In this document: positions 1-7,429 of the stretch, one piece after another
How the letters are laid out: the number at the start of each line of letters is the position of its first letter
Position numbering within the stretch: position 1 is the first letter of the stretch
DNA from: Deltaproteobacteria bacterium
Lineage (GTDB): Bacteria > Desulfobacterota > Desulfobacteria > Desulfobacterales > Desulfobacteraceae
DNA: 8,907 nucleotides
NCBI GenBank assembly: GCA_019314105.1
Contig: JAFCZY010000051.1
Coordinates: forward strand, 1 to 8,907
Reading direction: 5' to 3'
Program-made: the position numbers and the translations under genes
The notes under the pieces: generated by a model
What the model was told of the DNA's origin: nothing
The model's input: only the letters and a program-made list of their open reading frames with translations
Databases searched by the model: none

Positions 1-1
1 G

Positions 2-454
2 GCATTAGGTTTAACGCTGGTATTGTTCTGGGTTTTACGGCTTAAATATGCCATGGGTGCCATTGTTGCGCTGTTACACGATATATTGATAACCGTGGGA
101 ATTTTTTTTTTTTTTTTTCTGGATTTTTCTTTACCGATTATTGCAGCGTTATTGACCATCATCGGATACTCATTAAATGATACCATTATTGTTTTTGACA
201 GAATCAGGGAAAATATAAAAGGCGTAAAAACTTCGGAAACCTTTCCAGCTTTATTTAATCAAAGTATTAATCAAACGCTTTCAAGAACAATTTTAACATC
301 AGTAACGACATTGGTCGTACTTATTCCACTTTATTTTCTGGGCGGTGAAATTATCCATAATTTTGCGTTTGCCATGATTATTGGTGTGCTTATCGGCACA
401 TATTCGTCTATATTTGTAGCAAGTCCTGTTGTCCTTGCTGCTATCAAAAAATAA
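2..454 (+). CDS. secF: Protein translocase subunit SecF, C-terminal part (5' end outside window)
   Basis: Partial gene, open at the left edge; the last 150 residues are visible. SecF is an inner-membrane protein that works with SecD beside the SecYEG channel, using the proton gradient to help pull proteins to the periplasmic side. The family signature G-Y-S-L-N-D-T-I followed by F-D-R-I-R-E-N lies at fragment residues 55-71, and the end carries the usual I-G-T-Y-S-S-I-F-V-A stretch. About five hydrophobic segments are visible, matching the last membrane helices of SecF. A TTG at 23 is in frame but is internal: coding similarity continues upstream of it to the window edge. A run of 17 T (102-118) encodes five phenylalanines in a membrane helix, yet the segment aligns without gaps to E. 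coli SecF as I recall it, so the frame looks correct. dprA follows after 33 bases. secD is expected upstream, outside the window. Confidence 0.95.
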   Translation, partial: ALGLTLVLFWVLRLKYAMGAIVALLHDILITVGIFFFFFLDFSLPIIAALLTIIGYSLNDTIIVFDRIRENIKGVKTSETFPALFNQSINQTLSRTILTSVTTLVVLIPLYFLGGEIIHNFAFAMIIGVLIGTYSSIFVASPVVLAAIKK

Positions 455-487
455 TTGAAAATTTTGAATAACGCCTAAATTATAAGA

Positions 488-1624
488 ATGCATAATTTTT
501 TTGAAACATATTTACCCTGGTTTATTCTACGGGAAATTCCGTCTTTGGGTAATACGATGTATAAGAAATTGATCGATCAATTTGGATCGCCTGAGAATAT
601 TCTAAAGGCGCCTGAAACTCAACTGAGAAGGGTTGATAAAATATCTTCAAAAATAATAAAGGGCATCACAAATCACAACGTGTTTCAAGATGAGGCAAAA
701 AAGGAATTAGACCTTATTTTAAACAACCATATCAAAATTGTTACATTGACGGATGCCGATTATCCGGTTTTATTAAAACAAATTCCCGATCCCCCGCCGT
801 TTCTGACATACCTGGGCAAACTTGATAACAGTGCTCCCTGTATTTCTATTATTGGTTCAAGGAATGCAACCTCCTATGGGCTAAGTACCTCTGAAAATCT
901 TTCATATAACTTGGCCCAAAGAGGATTTCAGGTTGTCAGTGGTCTGGCAAGAGGGATAGATGCCATGGCACATAAAGGTGCCTTGAAAGCAAACAAAAAA
1001 ACCATTGCGGTTCTGGGTTCCGGGCTGAAAAAAATGTATCCCAGAGAAAACTATAGTCTGTTTCAATCGATAGCGGAAAAGGGCGTCGTCTTTTCAGAGT
1101 TTAAAGTAAATACCGACCCGTTCCCATCAAATTTCCCCATTCGAAATCGAATTATTGCAGGATTATCCTGTGGAAGCATTGTTGTTGAGGCGGCCCAGAG
1201 GAGTGGCTCACTCATCACGGCTCGACTGGCTGGTGAATATAATCGAGAGGTATTTGCAGTTCCTGGAAATATAAAATCAAAAAAAAGTGCGGGAACACAT
1301 TCTCTACTCAAGCAAGGGGCCCGGCTTGTTGAAAATGAAATGGATATTATTGATGAACTCCACCAGTTTATTCACATAAAAAAGAAACCCGATCAACTTA
1401 AACCTTTACAAAGACAAAAACCACCCCATTATAAAAGTGACCCATTAAATAGACGCGAACTTATAAATTTGATTGAACCCTACCCTGTTCATATTGATGT
1501 ATTGATTGAAAAAAGCAAAATGAATAGTTCGCAAATCACATCCCAATTACTGGAGTTGGAATTGGAAGGTATTGTGATCCGCCATCAGGGGAATTACTAT
1601 TCTATTTCGGAGGAAACCCATTGA
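488..1624 (+). CDS. dprA: DNA processing protein DprA (Smf)
   Basis: A 378-residue DprA, the cytoplasmic protein that binds incoming single-stranded DNA and loads RecA during transformation; it is also widespread in bacteria not known to be transformable. Residues 1-110 form an N-terminal helical region of the SAM/HhH type. Residues 115-285 are the Rossmann-like DprA core, with G-S-R at 123-125, S-G-L-A-R-G-I-D at 151-158, F-P-I-R-N-R-I-I-A-G at 216-225, S-G-S-L-I-T-A at 239-245 and P-G-N at 259-261. Residues 318-375 look like the C-terminal winged-helix (DML1-like) domain. All core motifs are intact and the length is typical. The ATG at 488 keeps the conserved N-terminal helix; the next ATG (557) would remove it. 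The ribosome binding site is weak (only a TAAG-like match), so translation may depend on upstream secF. The stop overlaps the topA start. D-P-P-P at 101-104 is a potential EF-P-dependent stall motif. Confidence 0.96.
   Translation: MHNFFETYLPWFILREIPSLGNTMYKKLIDQFGSPENILKAPETQLRRVDKISSKIIKGITNHNVFQDEAKKELDLILNNHIKIVTLTDADYPVLLKQIPDPPPFLTYLGKLDNSAPCISIIGSRNATSYGLSTSENLSYNLAQRGFQVVSGLARGIDAMAHKGALKANKKTIAVLGSGLKKMYPRENYSLFQSIAEKGVVFSEFKVNTDPFPSNFPIRNRIIAGLSCGSIVVEAAQRSGSLITARLAGEYNREVFAVPGNIKSKKSAGTHSLLKQGARLVENEMDIIDELHQFIHIKKKPDQLKPLQRQKPPHYKSDPLNRRELINLIEPYPVHIDVLIEKSKMNSSQITSQLLELELEGIVIRHQGNYYSISEETH
1609..1613 (+). promoter_or_regulatory. Ribosome binding site deciding the TTG start of topA
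   Basis: GGAGG lies 7 bases before the TTG at 1621, inside the last codons of dprA. It is the strongest Shine-Dalgarno match in this gene block and supports TTG as the real topA start, giving a 4-base overlap (TTGA) with the dprA stop. Confidence 0.8.
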
Positions 1625-3888
1625 CAAAGCCCCTTATCATCGTCGAATCCCCGACAAAAATAAAGACCTTAAAAAAATATGTGGGGAAAGAATTTAATGT
1701 CGCAGCAAGTGCCGGTCATATCAGGGATCTTCCTGTTAAAACGCTGGGGATTGATATTGAAAACAACTTTAAAGCCGAGTATGTCAACATAAAAGATAAA
1801 TCCAAAGTTATCGCTAATTTAAAAAAACTGGCCAGGAATACCAAAGAAATTTATCTTGCACCTGATCCGGATCGTGAGGGAGAAGCGATTGCCTTCCATA
1901 TTATGGATATCTTAAAACAAAAGAACCGGGTTTTTCATCGTGTTCTTATCCATGAATTAACAAAAAAAGGAATTCAAGAGGCCTTACAACATCCCTTGAT
2001 ACCGGATGCTCATAAATATGACGCGCAACAGGCAAGAAGAAAGCTTGATAGACTTGTCGGTTATCAGATCTCACCGATTTTATGGAAAAAAGTTCAAGGC
2101 GGATTAAGTGCTGGAAGGGTTCAATCTGTTGCCGTAAAAATTATTTGCGACAGGGAAAGACAAATTCGAAAATTTGTTACAGAAGAATTCTGGACAATTA
2201 CTGCGGATCTTCTTTCCCAATCTCCTCCTGAATTTAATGCCGGGCTCATTAAAATTGATAATAAAAAAGTGAAAGTTGATAACGAAAAACAAGCTTCAGA
2301 TATTTTAAAAGATCTTGAGAAAGCCCCCTTTATCGTTCAAAAAATAAAAACAAAAACGATCAAAAAAAATCCTTCGCCCCCCTATATTACCAGTAAACTT
2401 CAACAGGATGCCATTAATCGTCTCAGGTTTACCGCAAAAAAAACCATGATGGTGGCACAACGGCTTTATGAAGGCATTGAAATTGGGACAGAAGGCCCAG
2501 AAGGTCTGATCACTTATATGCGTTCCGATTCAACCCGGATTGCACCGGATGCAGCTTATGAAGCTCAACAATTTATTTCCCAAACTTTTGGGAATGACTT
2601 TTCATTAAGCAAACCGCGATTCTTTAAAAACAAAAAAAAGGTCCAGGATGCTCATGAAGCAATTCGACCCACTTCGGTTTTTCATACACCGGATAAACTC
2701 AAAAATTTTTTATCCCCTGATCAATTTAAACTTTACGATCTGATATGGAAACGATTTGTTGCATCACAAATGGCCCAGGCTATTATTGATCAAAAAACCA
2801 TTTTGATTCAGGCAACTGAAAAATATCTATTTTCTGTGAGTGGTTCAACAGTGAAGTTCGCAGGATACATGACTCTTTATCCACAAAATGGGGATTTAAA
2901 TGAAAAAGATGCCCAAACGCTGCCGGATGTAGAAGAAGGGACTGCTCTTAAACCGTTACAGATTATTCCCAAACAACATTTTACGAAACCGCCACCCCGC
3001 TTTTCTGAAGCATCGCTTGTTAAAGAACTTGAAAAAAACGGAATCGGACGTCCCAGTACTTATGCAACCATTCTCACAGTCATCCGGGATAAAGGATATG
3101 TTGATCTTATAAAACGGTATTTTGTCCCGAGTGAACTTGGATTTATTGTGAACGATTTGCTGGCCTCTTGTTTTCCCAATATTTTAAATATCTCTTTTAC
3201 AGCTCAGATGGAAAATAATCTTGATGATGTTGGCAAAGGCAGCTTGGAAGAAGTTCAGCTATTAACAGATTTTTATGCCTCCTTTAAAAAGAGCCTTGAA
3301 GCTGCAAACGATGATATGATCAGCGTAAAAGGGGTTGGCGTTCCAACCGAATTAAGCTGTCCGTCCTGTGGAAAACAATTAAATATAAAAATTGGCCGGA
3401 ATGGACATTTTATAGCCTGTACCGGATATCCGGACTGTTCATTTACCAGCAATTATCTGAGAGATGAAAAAGGTAATATTTCCATTGTTGAAAAAATCAT
3501 AGATAACACCAAGGTCAAAGATTGTATTAAATGTGGGAAACCCATGGTTCAAAAAGAGGGTCGTTTCGGCCTGTTTCTCGCCTGTACCGGATATCCTGAG
3601 TGCAAACATACTGAATCCGTCAATGGCGGACAAAACGGTAAAGATATCGGTCTGAAGTGTCCTGAAACCGATTGCTCGGGAACAATTGTTGAGAGAAAAT
3701 CAAGAAGAGGGAAACTCTTTTTCGGATGCTCAAACTACCCGAACTGTACGTTTGCATCATGGGATATGCCCGTTGATAAATCCTGCCCTGATTGCAACTC
3801 TCCCTATCTTGTTGAAAAAAAGACCAAAAAAGAAGGGAAAATTTTAAAATGCCCCAACAAGGATTGCGGTTTTAAGGAACATCAATAA
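1621..3888 (+). CDS. topA: DNA topoisomerase I (type IA)
   Basis: A 755-residue type IA topoisomerase that relaxes negative supercoils by cutting one strand through a 5'-phosphotyrosine link. The TOPRIM domain fills residues 3-115, with catalytic E9 in I-V-E-S-P and the D-P-D-R-E-G acidic motif at 82-87. The central domain has the S-A-G-R-V-Q-S motif at 163-169 and the active-site tyrosine Y299 in G-L-I-T-Y-M-R-S-D-S-T-R, with R301 beside it. G-I-G-R-P-S-T-Y-A at 474-482 is also typical. The C-terminal region has four Cys4 zinc ribbons: C580/583/600/606, C635/638/655/661, C680/685/703/709 and C722/725/744/749. The protein starts with TTG, supported by GGAGG 7 bases upstream and by the match to the family N-terminus (T-K-P-L-I-I-V-E-S-P). 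The 4-base overlap with dprA implies translational coupling. No convincing terminator follows. Confidence 0.98.
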   Translation: MTKPLIIVESPTKIKTLKKYVGKEFNVAASAGHIRDLPVKTLGIDIENNFKAEYVNIKDKSKVIANLKKLARNTKEIYLAPDPDREGEAIAFHIMDILKQKNRVFHRVLIHELTKKGIQEALQHPLIPDAHKYDAQQARRKLDRLVGYQISPILWKKVQGGLSAGRVQSVAVKIICDRERQIRKFVTEEFWTITADLLSQSPPEFNAGLIKIDNKKVKVDNEKQASDILKDLEKAPFIVQKIKTKTIKKNPSPPYITSKLQQDAINRLRFTAKKTMMVAQRLYEGIEIGTEGPEGLITYMRSDSTRIAPDAAYEAQQFISQTFGNDFSLSKPRFFKNKKKVQDAHEAIRPTSVFHTPDKLKNFLSPDQFKLYDLIWKRFVASQMAQAIIDQKTILIQATEKYLFSVSGSTVKFAGYMTLYPQNGDLNEKDAQTLPDVEEGTALKPLQIIPKQHFTKPPPRFSEASLVKELEKNGIGRPSTYATILTVIRDKGYVDLIKRYFVPSELGFIVNDLLASCFPNILNISFTAQMENNLDDVGKGSLEEVQLLTDFYASFKKSLEAANDDMISVKGVGVPTELSCPSCGKQLNIKIGRNGHFIACTGYPDCSFTSNYLRDEKGNISIVEKIIDNTKVKDCIKCGKPMVQKEGRFGLFLACTGYPECKHTESVNGGQNGKDIGLKCPETDCSGTIVERKSRRGKLFFGCSNYPNCTFASWDMPVDKSCPDCNSPYLVEKKTKKEGKILKCPNKDCGFKEHQ

Positions 3889-3956
3889 ATCCAACGTGGT
3901 GGCATACACAACAAAGAGTCTTTCGGTGGGAAAATTTTTAAGATATTCGGATCGGT

Positions 3957-4520
3957 TTATTCATTCACTCTTTCTACATATTCACGGGTTCTGGTATCAA
4001 TCTTTACCATCTGCCCTTCTTCTATAAAAGGCGGCACCTGAACTTCAAATCCGGTTTCAAGTATCGCAGGCTTTGTGCTGCCTGTAGCTGTATCTCCTTT
4101 TGCCCAGGGATCTGACTTGATAACTTTAAAATTGATAAAATTAGGCAGTGTTACATCAATCGGCTGACCATTGAATAAGAGTATTGTACAAATAGTATTG
4201 TCTTTTAACAGGTCCATTGAATCCCCTAATTGATCTTTGGTCAGAAAGTATTGCTCGTAATTGGATGTATTCATAAAACAATAGCTGGCTTTATCCGCAT
4301 AAAGATACTCCATTTCCATTTCCTCAAGGTCAGCTCTTTTAAATTTGTCACCGGATCGATAGGTTCGTTCAAACTGACGTCCAGTAACCATATTTTTCAA
4401 TTTACATTTATAAAGAGATTGCCCTTTTCCGGGTTTTTTAAATTCAAAACCAACAATAATATACGGTTCACCATCCAGTTCAAACTTTAAACCCTTTCTC
4501 AAATCACTTGCTAAATACAT
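3957..4520 (-). CDS. efp: Translation elongation factor P
   Basis: A 187-residue EF-P, the usual length. EF-P binds ribosomes stalled on consecutive prolines and speeds peptide-bond formation. Three beta-barrel domains fit the length: a KOW-like N-terminal domain (about 1-62), an OB domain (about 65-125) and a C-terminal OB domain (about 128-185) ending in the family signature I-D-T-R-T-R-E-Y-V-E-R. The modification loop reads K-P-G-K-G-Q, with K32 at the tip, equivalent to E. coli K34. The lysine fits EpmA-type lysylation rather than arginine rhamnosylation, but no modification enzyme is visible here, so the modification is inferred. The ATG at 4520 has AGGAG 5 bases upstream (4526-4530 on the minus strand). 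The gene converges with topA and diverges from guaA. It appears to be transcribed alone. Confidence 0.97.
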   Translation of the reverse strand: MYLASDLRKGLKFELDGEPYIIVGFEFKKPGKGQSLYKCKLKNMVTGRQFERTYRSGDKFKRADLEEMEMEYLYADKASYCFMNTSNYEQYFLTKDQLGDSMDLLKDNTICTILLFNGQPIDVTLPNFINFKVIKSDPWAKGDTATGSTKPAILETGFEVQVPPFIEEGQMVKIDTRTREYVERVNE

Positions 4521-4700
4521 ACATGCTCCTAAATTTATCTTTCAAAAACAACAGATTTTAATGTCTGGTCTTCTTTAATCATATTCAGGGTGAATTGGCA
4601 ACCCTGTGATAAAAACCAGGGATAAAAACGACTTGCTTTTTTGTCAAAATTATAGCAAAATTTATCGTTTAGAAAAAATTATTAATACAGGAAAAAAATT
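4521..4700. promoter_or_regulatory. Divergent efp/guaA intergenic region with nested repeats
   Basis: This 180-base region must hold both the efp and guaA start signals. It has CAGGGT (4586-4591) and ACCCTG (4601-4606) as an inverted pair with a 9-base spacer. CCCTG (4602-4606) can instead pair with CAGGG (4617-4621), so the two hairpins share an arm and exclude each other. GATAAAAAC occurs twice as a direct repeat (4608-4616 and 4621-4629), 13 bases apart. The cluster lies just upstream of the guaA promoter candidate and, read on the minus strand, in the efp upstream region. An operator is possible; the function is unknown. No known purine riboswitch pattern was recognised. Confidence 0.5.
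4641..4668 (+). promoter_or_regulatory. Candidate sigma-70-type promoter of guaA
   Basis: TTGTCA (4641-4646, 5 of 6 matches to TTGACA) and TATCGT (4663-4668, 4 of 6 matches to TATAAT) are separated by 16 bases. Transcription would start near 4675, leaving a leader of about 26 bases with AGGA at 4689-4692 as ribosome binding site. The prediction is by eye only, in an AT-rich region where chance matches are common. Confidence 0.4.
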
Positions 4701-6230
4701 ATGATCATTGTTATTGATTTTGGTTCACAATTCAATCAGCTTATTGCCAGAAGAGTAAGAGAAAACGACGTTTACTGCCAGATAGAGCCTAATAATATTT
4801 CAGTGAACAAAATAAAAGACCTCAATCCGCAAGGCATCATTCTTTCCGGGGGCCCTTCAAGCATATATGAAGAAAACAGCCCGCGTATTGATAAATCCCT
4901 TTTTGATCTTGGCATTCCCATACTTGGCATCTGCTATGGGATGCATTATATGGTAAATATCCTCGGCGGGAAAATTAAAAAAGCCACCAAACGAGAGTAT
5001 GGCTTTGCAAACCTTGATATTAAAGATCCCGAACCCTTATTCAAAGATATGGGCACCGGTTTTCAATGCTGGATGAGTCATGGGGACTCTGCCGTAGAAT
5101 TGCCGGAAAATTTTGGTGTTACGGCTTCCACTGAAAATACTGCCATTGCGGCCATTGCAAATCATACAAAAAGATTTTATGGACTTCAGTTCCATCCCGA
5201 GGTCGAACACTCCATCAACGGTTCGTTAATGATCCGCCATTTTATATTTGATGTCTGCCATTGCCAAAAAAACTGGACAATGAAATCCTTCTGCGATGGT
5301 GCTATTTCCCAAATTAAAGAATCTGTTGGTGACAAAAAAATTATCATGGGACTTTCCGGTGGTGTGGATTCATCTGTTGCGGCAACCCTCATTCATAAAG
5401 CCATTGGCAAGAATTTGTTTTGCATCTTTGTTGATAATGGACTTTTAAGAAAAAATGAAAAGGAAGCTCTTGAAAAAAATCTAATGTCCAATCTGGACTT
5501 GAATATTAAATTTGTTGATAAAAAAGATAAATTTTTGACTGCATTAAAAAATGTGACCGATCCGGAACAAAAACGCAAAATTATTGGCAACCTCTTTATT
5601 GACGTATTTGAAGCTGAAGCCAATAAAATCGATGGTGCACAGTTTCTGGGTCAAGGCACCTTATACCCTGATATTATTGAATCCAAGTCAGCCTTTGGTG
5701 GGCCGACCTCTATTATCAAATCTCATCATAATGTCGGTGGATTGCCGGAAAAAATGAAACTTAAACTGATTGAACCCTTACAACTTCTTTTCAAGGATGA
5801 AGTAAGAAAGCTGGGTACGGAACTGGGCATTAACGATGACCTCATATGGCGGCAGCCTTTCCCTGGCCCTGGTCTTGCCATCAGAATCATGGGAGCGATA
5901 ACCAGTGCAAGGCTTAACGTTTTAAGAGAAGCGGATGTAATTTTACTTGAAGAAATCAGAAAAGCCGGACTTTACAGAAAATTATGGCAATCTTTTGCTG
6001 TTCTATTACCGATAAAAAGCGTGGGGGTGATGGGAGATAAAAGGACTTTTGCAAATTGTATTGCAATAAGAGCCGTCACCAGCAATGACGCAATGACCGC
6101 GGACTGGGCAAAGCTGCCCCATGATCTTTTGGGATTAATTTCCAACAGGATTATCAATGAAGTTGAAAATATCAACAGAGTTGTTTTTGATATCACCTCT
6201 AAACCTCCAGGAACGATTGAATGGGAATAA
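4701..6230 (+). CDS. guaA: GMP synthase (glutamine-hydrolysing)
   Basis: A 509-residue single-chain GMP synthase, which makes GMP from XMP, ATP and glutamine in the cytoplasm. The N-terminal class I amidotransferase domain (1-185) has the triad C78 (G-I-C-Y-G), H165 and E167 (H-P-E). The ATP pyrophosphatase domain (about 195-390) begins with the P-loop G-L-S-G-G-V-D-S-S at 217-225. The C-terminal dimerisation and XMP-binding domain has Q-P-F-P-G-P-G-L-A at 385-393 and the canonical C-terminus D-I-T-S-K-P-P-G-T-I-E-W-E. Length and termini are complete. One oddity is the residue three after C78, H81, where class I amidotransferases usually have glutamine (G-x-C-x-G-x-Q). The ATG at 4701 has AGGA 8 bases upstream and matches the family start. 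No guaB is adjacent. An unrecognised membrane protein gene follows after 4 bases. Confidence 0.98.
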   Translation: MIIVIDFGSQFNQLIARRVRENDVYCQIEPNNISVNKIKDLNPQGIILSGGPSSIYEENSPRIDKSLFDLGIPILGICYGMHYMVNILGGKIKKATKREYGFANLDIKDPEPLFKDMGTGFQCWMSHGDSAVELPENFGVTASTENTAIAAIANHTKRFYGLQFHPEVEHSINGSLMIRHFIFDVCHCQKNWTMKSFCDGAISQIKESVGDKKIIMGLSGGVDSSVAATLIHKAIGKNLFCIFVDNGLLRKNEKEALEKNLMSNLDLNIKFVDKKDKFLTALKNVTDPEQKRKIIGNLFIDVFEAEANKIDGAQFLGQGTLYPDIIESKSAFGGPTSIIKSHHNVGGLPEKMKLKLIEPLQLLFKDEVRKLGTELGINDDLIWRQPFPGPGLAIRIMGAITSARLNVLREADVILLEEIRKAGLYRKLWQSFAVLLPIKSVGVMGDKRTFANCIAIRAVTSNDAMTADWAKLPHDLLGLISNRIINEVENINRVVFDITSKPPGTIEWE

Positions 6231-6234
6231 AACA

Positions 6235-7179
6235 ATGAATTCAATGAATTTAAAAGATTTCAAATCCGATGACCCGGATTTTAATGAGGATGAGAAATCC
6301 CTTAACCGCACTGGCAATGAAATTCCAGCTTCGATATATCACGAAGAAATCAATACCTTGAAAATAGAGAAGCTTTCTAACAGAGTCACCATTATTTCCA
6401 TTATTATCCCCTGCCTGATCGGTGCCATTCTTGTTTTTGCCTACCTTGATATGAAAGAACGAATGGTTGATGTGGATTTGACCAAACAAAATCAAGTCGA
6501 AAGAATCTCTCAACAATTGGAAGAAAAAGTAAATGCCCTTGATGTAAAAATAGCCAAAAATAAATTTGAACTTGATAATAAATTACCTGAACTTGACAAA
6601 AAAAGTGTTTCGTTTGAAGGACAGCTCGCAAAATTAACCAGCACAAAAGCGGATGTCAAAACCATTAAAGATCAGTTTGCTAAACTTGAAAAACAGGTTG
6701 CCAACAATGCGAACCAGGACAAAGCAACTCTCCAGACCATTGAAAGAATTAATAAGCAGATTCTTTCCTCCACCCAAAAAATAAAAGACGAAACAACCCT
6801 TTTCAAAGAAGAATTTGATGCCAGACTGCTTGAGTTATCAGACTATGAACTGCAAATTGGTGAACTTAGAAAAAATCTAAGTCTTCTGGATAAAAAATTT
6901 AAAGGATTTGAACAGGATACCGTCTCTCAGGCCGTAGTTGACGAGAAAATCAATCAGTTGAATATCGATTTAAATAATCATATGAAAAGCCTTGGTCAAC
7001 AGGTAGATAAGTTGAATCAAAAACTTACTACAAATATATCCCGGCTTCAAAAAGACCTTGACCTGCTTTCCAAAACTTCTCCATCCGATATAATACCAAC
7101 CCCCACTAAATTAAAACCGCAGATAAATATTGATTCATCAGAATCAGTTACTATTGAAGAAAAACCCTTGATAGAATAG
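6235..7179 (+). CDS. Single-pass membrane protein with long coiled coil, unknown function
   Basis: I do not recognise this 314-residue protein. Residues 1-45 are polar, with an acidic stretch at about 11-21. One strongly hydrophobic segment at about 51-71 is preceded by K-I-E-K-L-S-N-R, so by the positive-inside rule the N-terminus should be cytoplasmic and the rest periplasmic. Residues 80-280 are rich in Lys, Glu, Gln, Asn, Leu and Ile with heptad-like spacing, consistent with a long coiled coil. The last 35 residues are a Pro/Ser/Glu-rich tail. There are no obvious catalytic motifs, no cleavable signal and no lipobox. The ATG at 6235 is chosen because GGGA lies 8 bases upstream and it falls 4 bases after the guaA stop; the reading frame stays open further into guaA, but those starts lack support. 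Close linkage suggests co-transcription with guaA, not a role in GMP synthesis. It might be an envelope scaffold, or resemble the anchored coiled-coil class of HemX/EzrA-like proteins, but this is only structural analogy. Confidence 0.75.
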   Translation: MNSMNLKDFKSDDPDFNEDEKSLNRTGNEIPASIYHEEINTLKIEKLSNRVTIISIIIPCLIGAILVFAYLDMKERMVDVDLTKQNQVERISQQLEEKVNALDVKIAKNKFELDNKLPELDKKSVSFEGQLAKLTSTKADVKTIKDQFAKLEKQVANNANQDKATLQTIERINKQILSSTQKIKDETTLFKEEFDARLLELSDYELQIGELRKNLSLLDKKFKGFEQDTVSQAVVDEKINQLNIDLNNHMKSLGQQVDKLNQKLTTNISRLQKDLDLLSKTSPSDIIPTPTKLKPQINIDSSESVTIEEKPLIE

Positions 7180-7197
7180 CATGAGCATGGAAATGGG

Positions 7198-7226
7198 TTG
7201 AAAGCTTCTTTAAATTAGGGTATATA
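7198..7226 (+). promoter_or_regulatory. Candidate promoter of the four-cysteine small gene
   Basis: TTGAAA (7198-7203, 5 of 6 matches to TTGACA) is followed at exactly 17 bases by TATATA (7221-7226), with further TATA-like sequence to 7230. It lies 40 bases ahead of the ATG at 7266 and just after the stop of the coiled-coil gene, so the small gene probably has its own start of transcription. Confidence 0.5.
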
Positions 7227-7265
7227 TAACACAGCCTCAAGGGATATAATTAAAAAGGAATAGAA

Positions 7266-7427
7266 ATGTCTAAACAATATCCGGAATGCCCGCTCTATAA
7301 TCATGCGACTTGCAGAGAATTACACAATCCGAAACTATGTGCTATCATACGCGATGACAAAATTTGCTTTAAAAAACAGCAAAAGCCAAAAAAAGAAAGC
7401 GCAAACTCAAATAATACCTCTTCATAA
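7266..7427 (+). CDS. Small four-cysteine hypothetical protein (53 aa)
   Basis: A 53-residue reading frame, shorter than usual gene-calling limits, supported by AAGGA 6 bases before the ATG and by a promoter candidate upstream. Cysteines fall at a regular spacing, C8, C16, C25 and C34 (C-x7-C-x8-C-x8-C), with H13 and H20 between them. The N-terminal half reads like a compact domain (C-P-L-Y-N-H-A-T-C-R-E-L), and the tail from residue 36 is Lys/Gln/Asn/Ser-rich and probably disordered. No signal peptide or membrane segment is seen, so it should be cytoplasmic. Four evenly spaced cysteines could bind zinc or an iron-sulfur cluster, or form disulfides; none of these can be chosen from sequence alone. 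It ends 2 bases from the stop of the convergent transglycosylase gene. A longer frame overlapping it (7303-7527) has no such support. Confidence 0.7.
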   Translation: MSKQYPECPLYNHATCRELHNPKLCAIIRDDKICFKKQQKPKKESANSNNTSS

Positions 7428-7429
7428 TT

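Noticed and set aside
3889..3956. A terminator between the convergent topA and efp genes
   Set aside because: The region has AAAATTTTT and short CCA/TGG pairs but no GC-rich hairpin followed by a T run on either strand.
4230..4490. An 86-residue plus-strand frame antisense to efp
   Set aside because: It lies entirely within the well-conserved efp gene on the opposite strand, with no ribosome binding site or recognisable protein features.
4521..4700. Purine or other known riboswitch in the guaA leader
   Set aside because: The predicted leader is about 26 bases, and no conserved riboswitch core was recognised in the region.
6157..6234. Upstream extension of the coiled-coil gene into guaA
   Set aside because: The frame is open there, but it overlaps the conserved guaA C-terminus by about 74 bases. 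Only the ATG at 6235 has a well-placed ribosome binding site and the right spacing after guaA.
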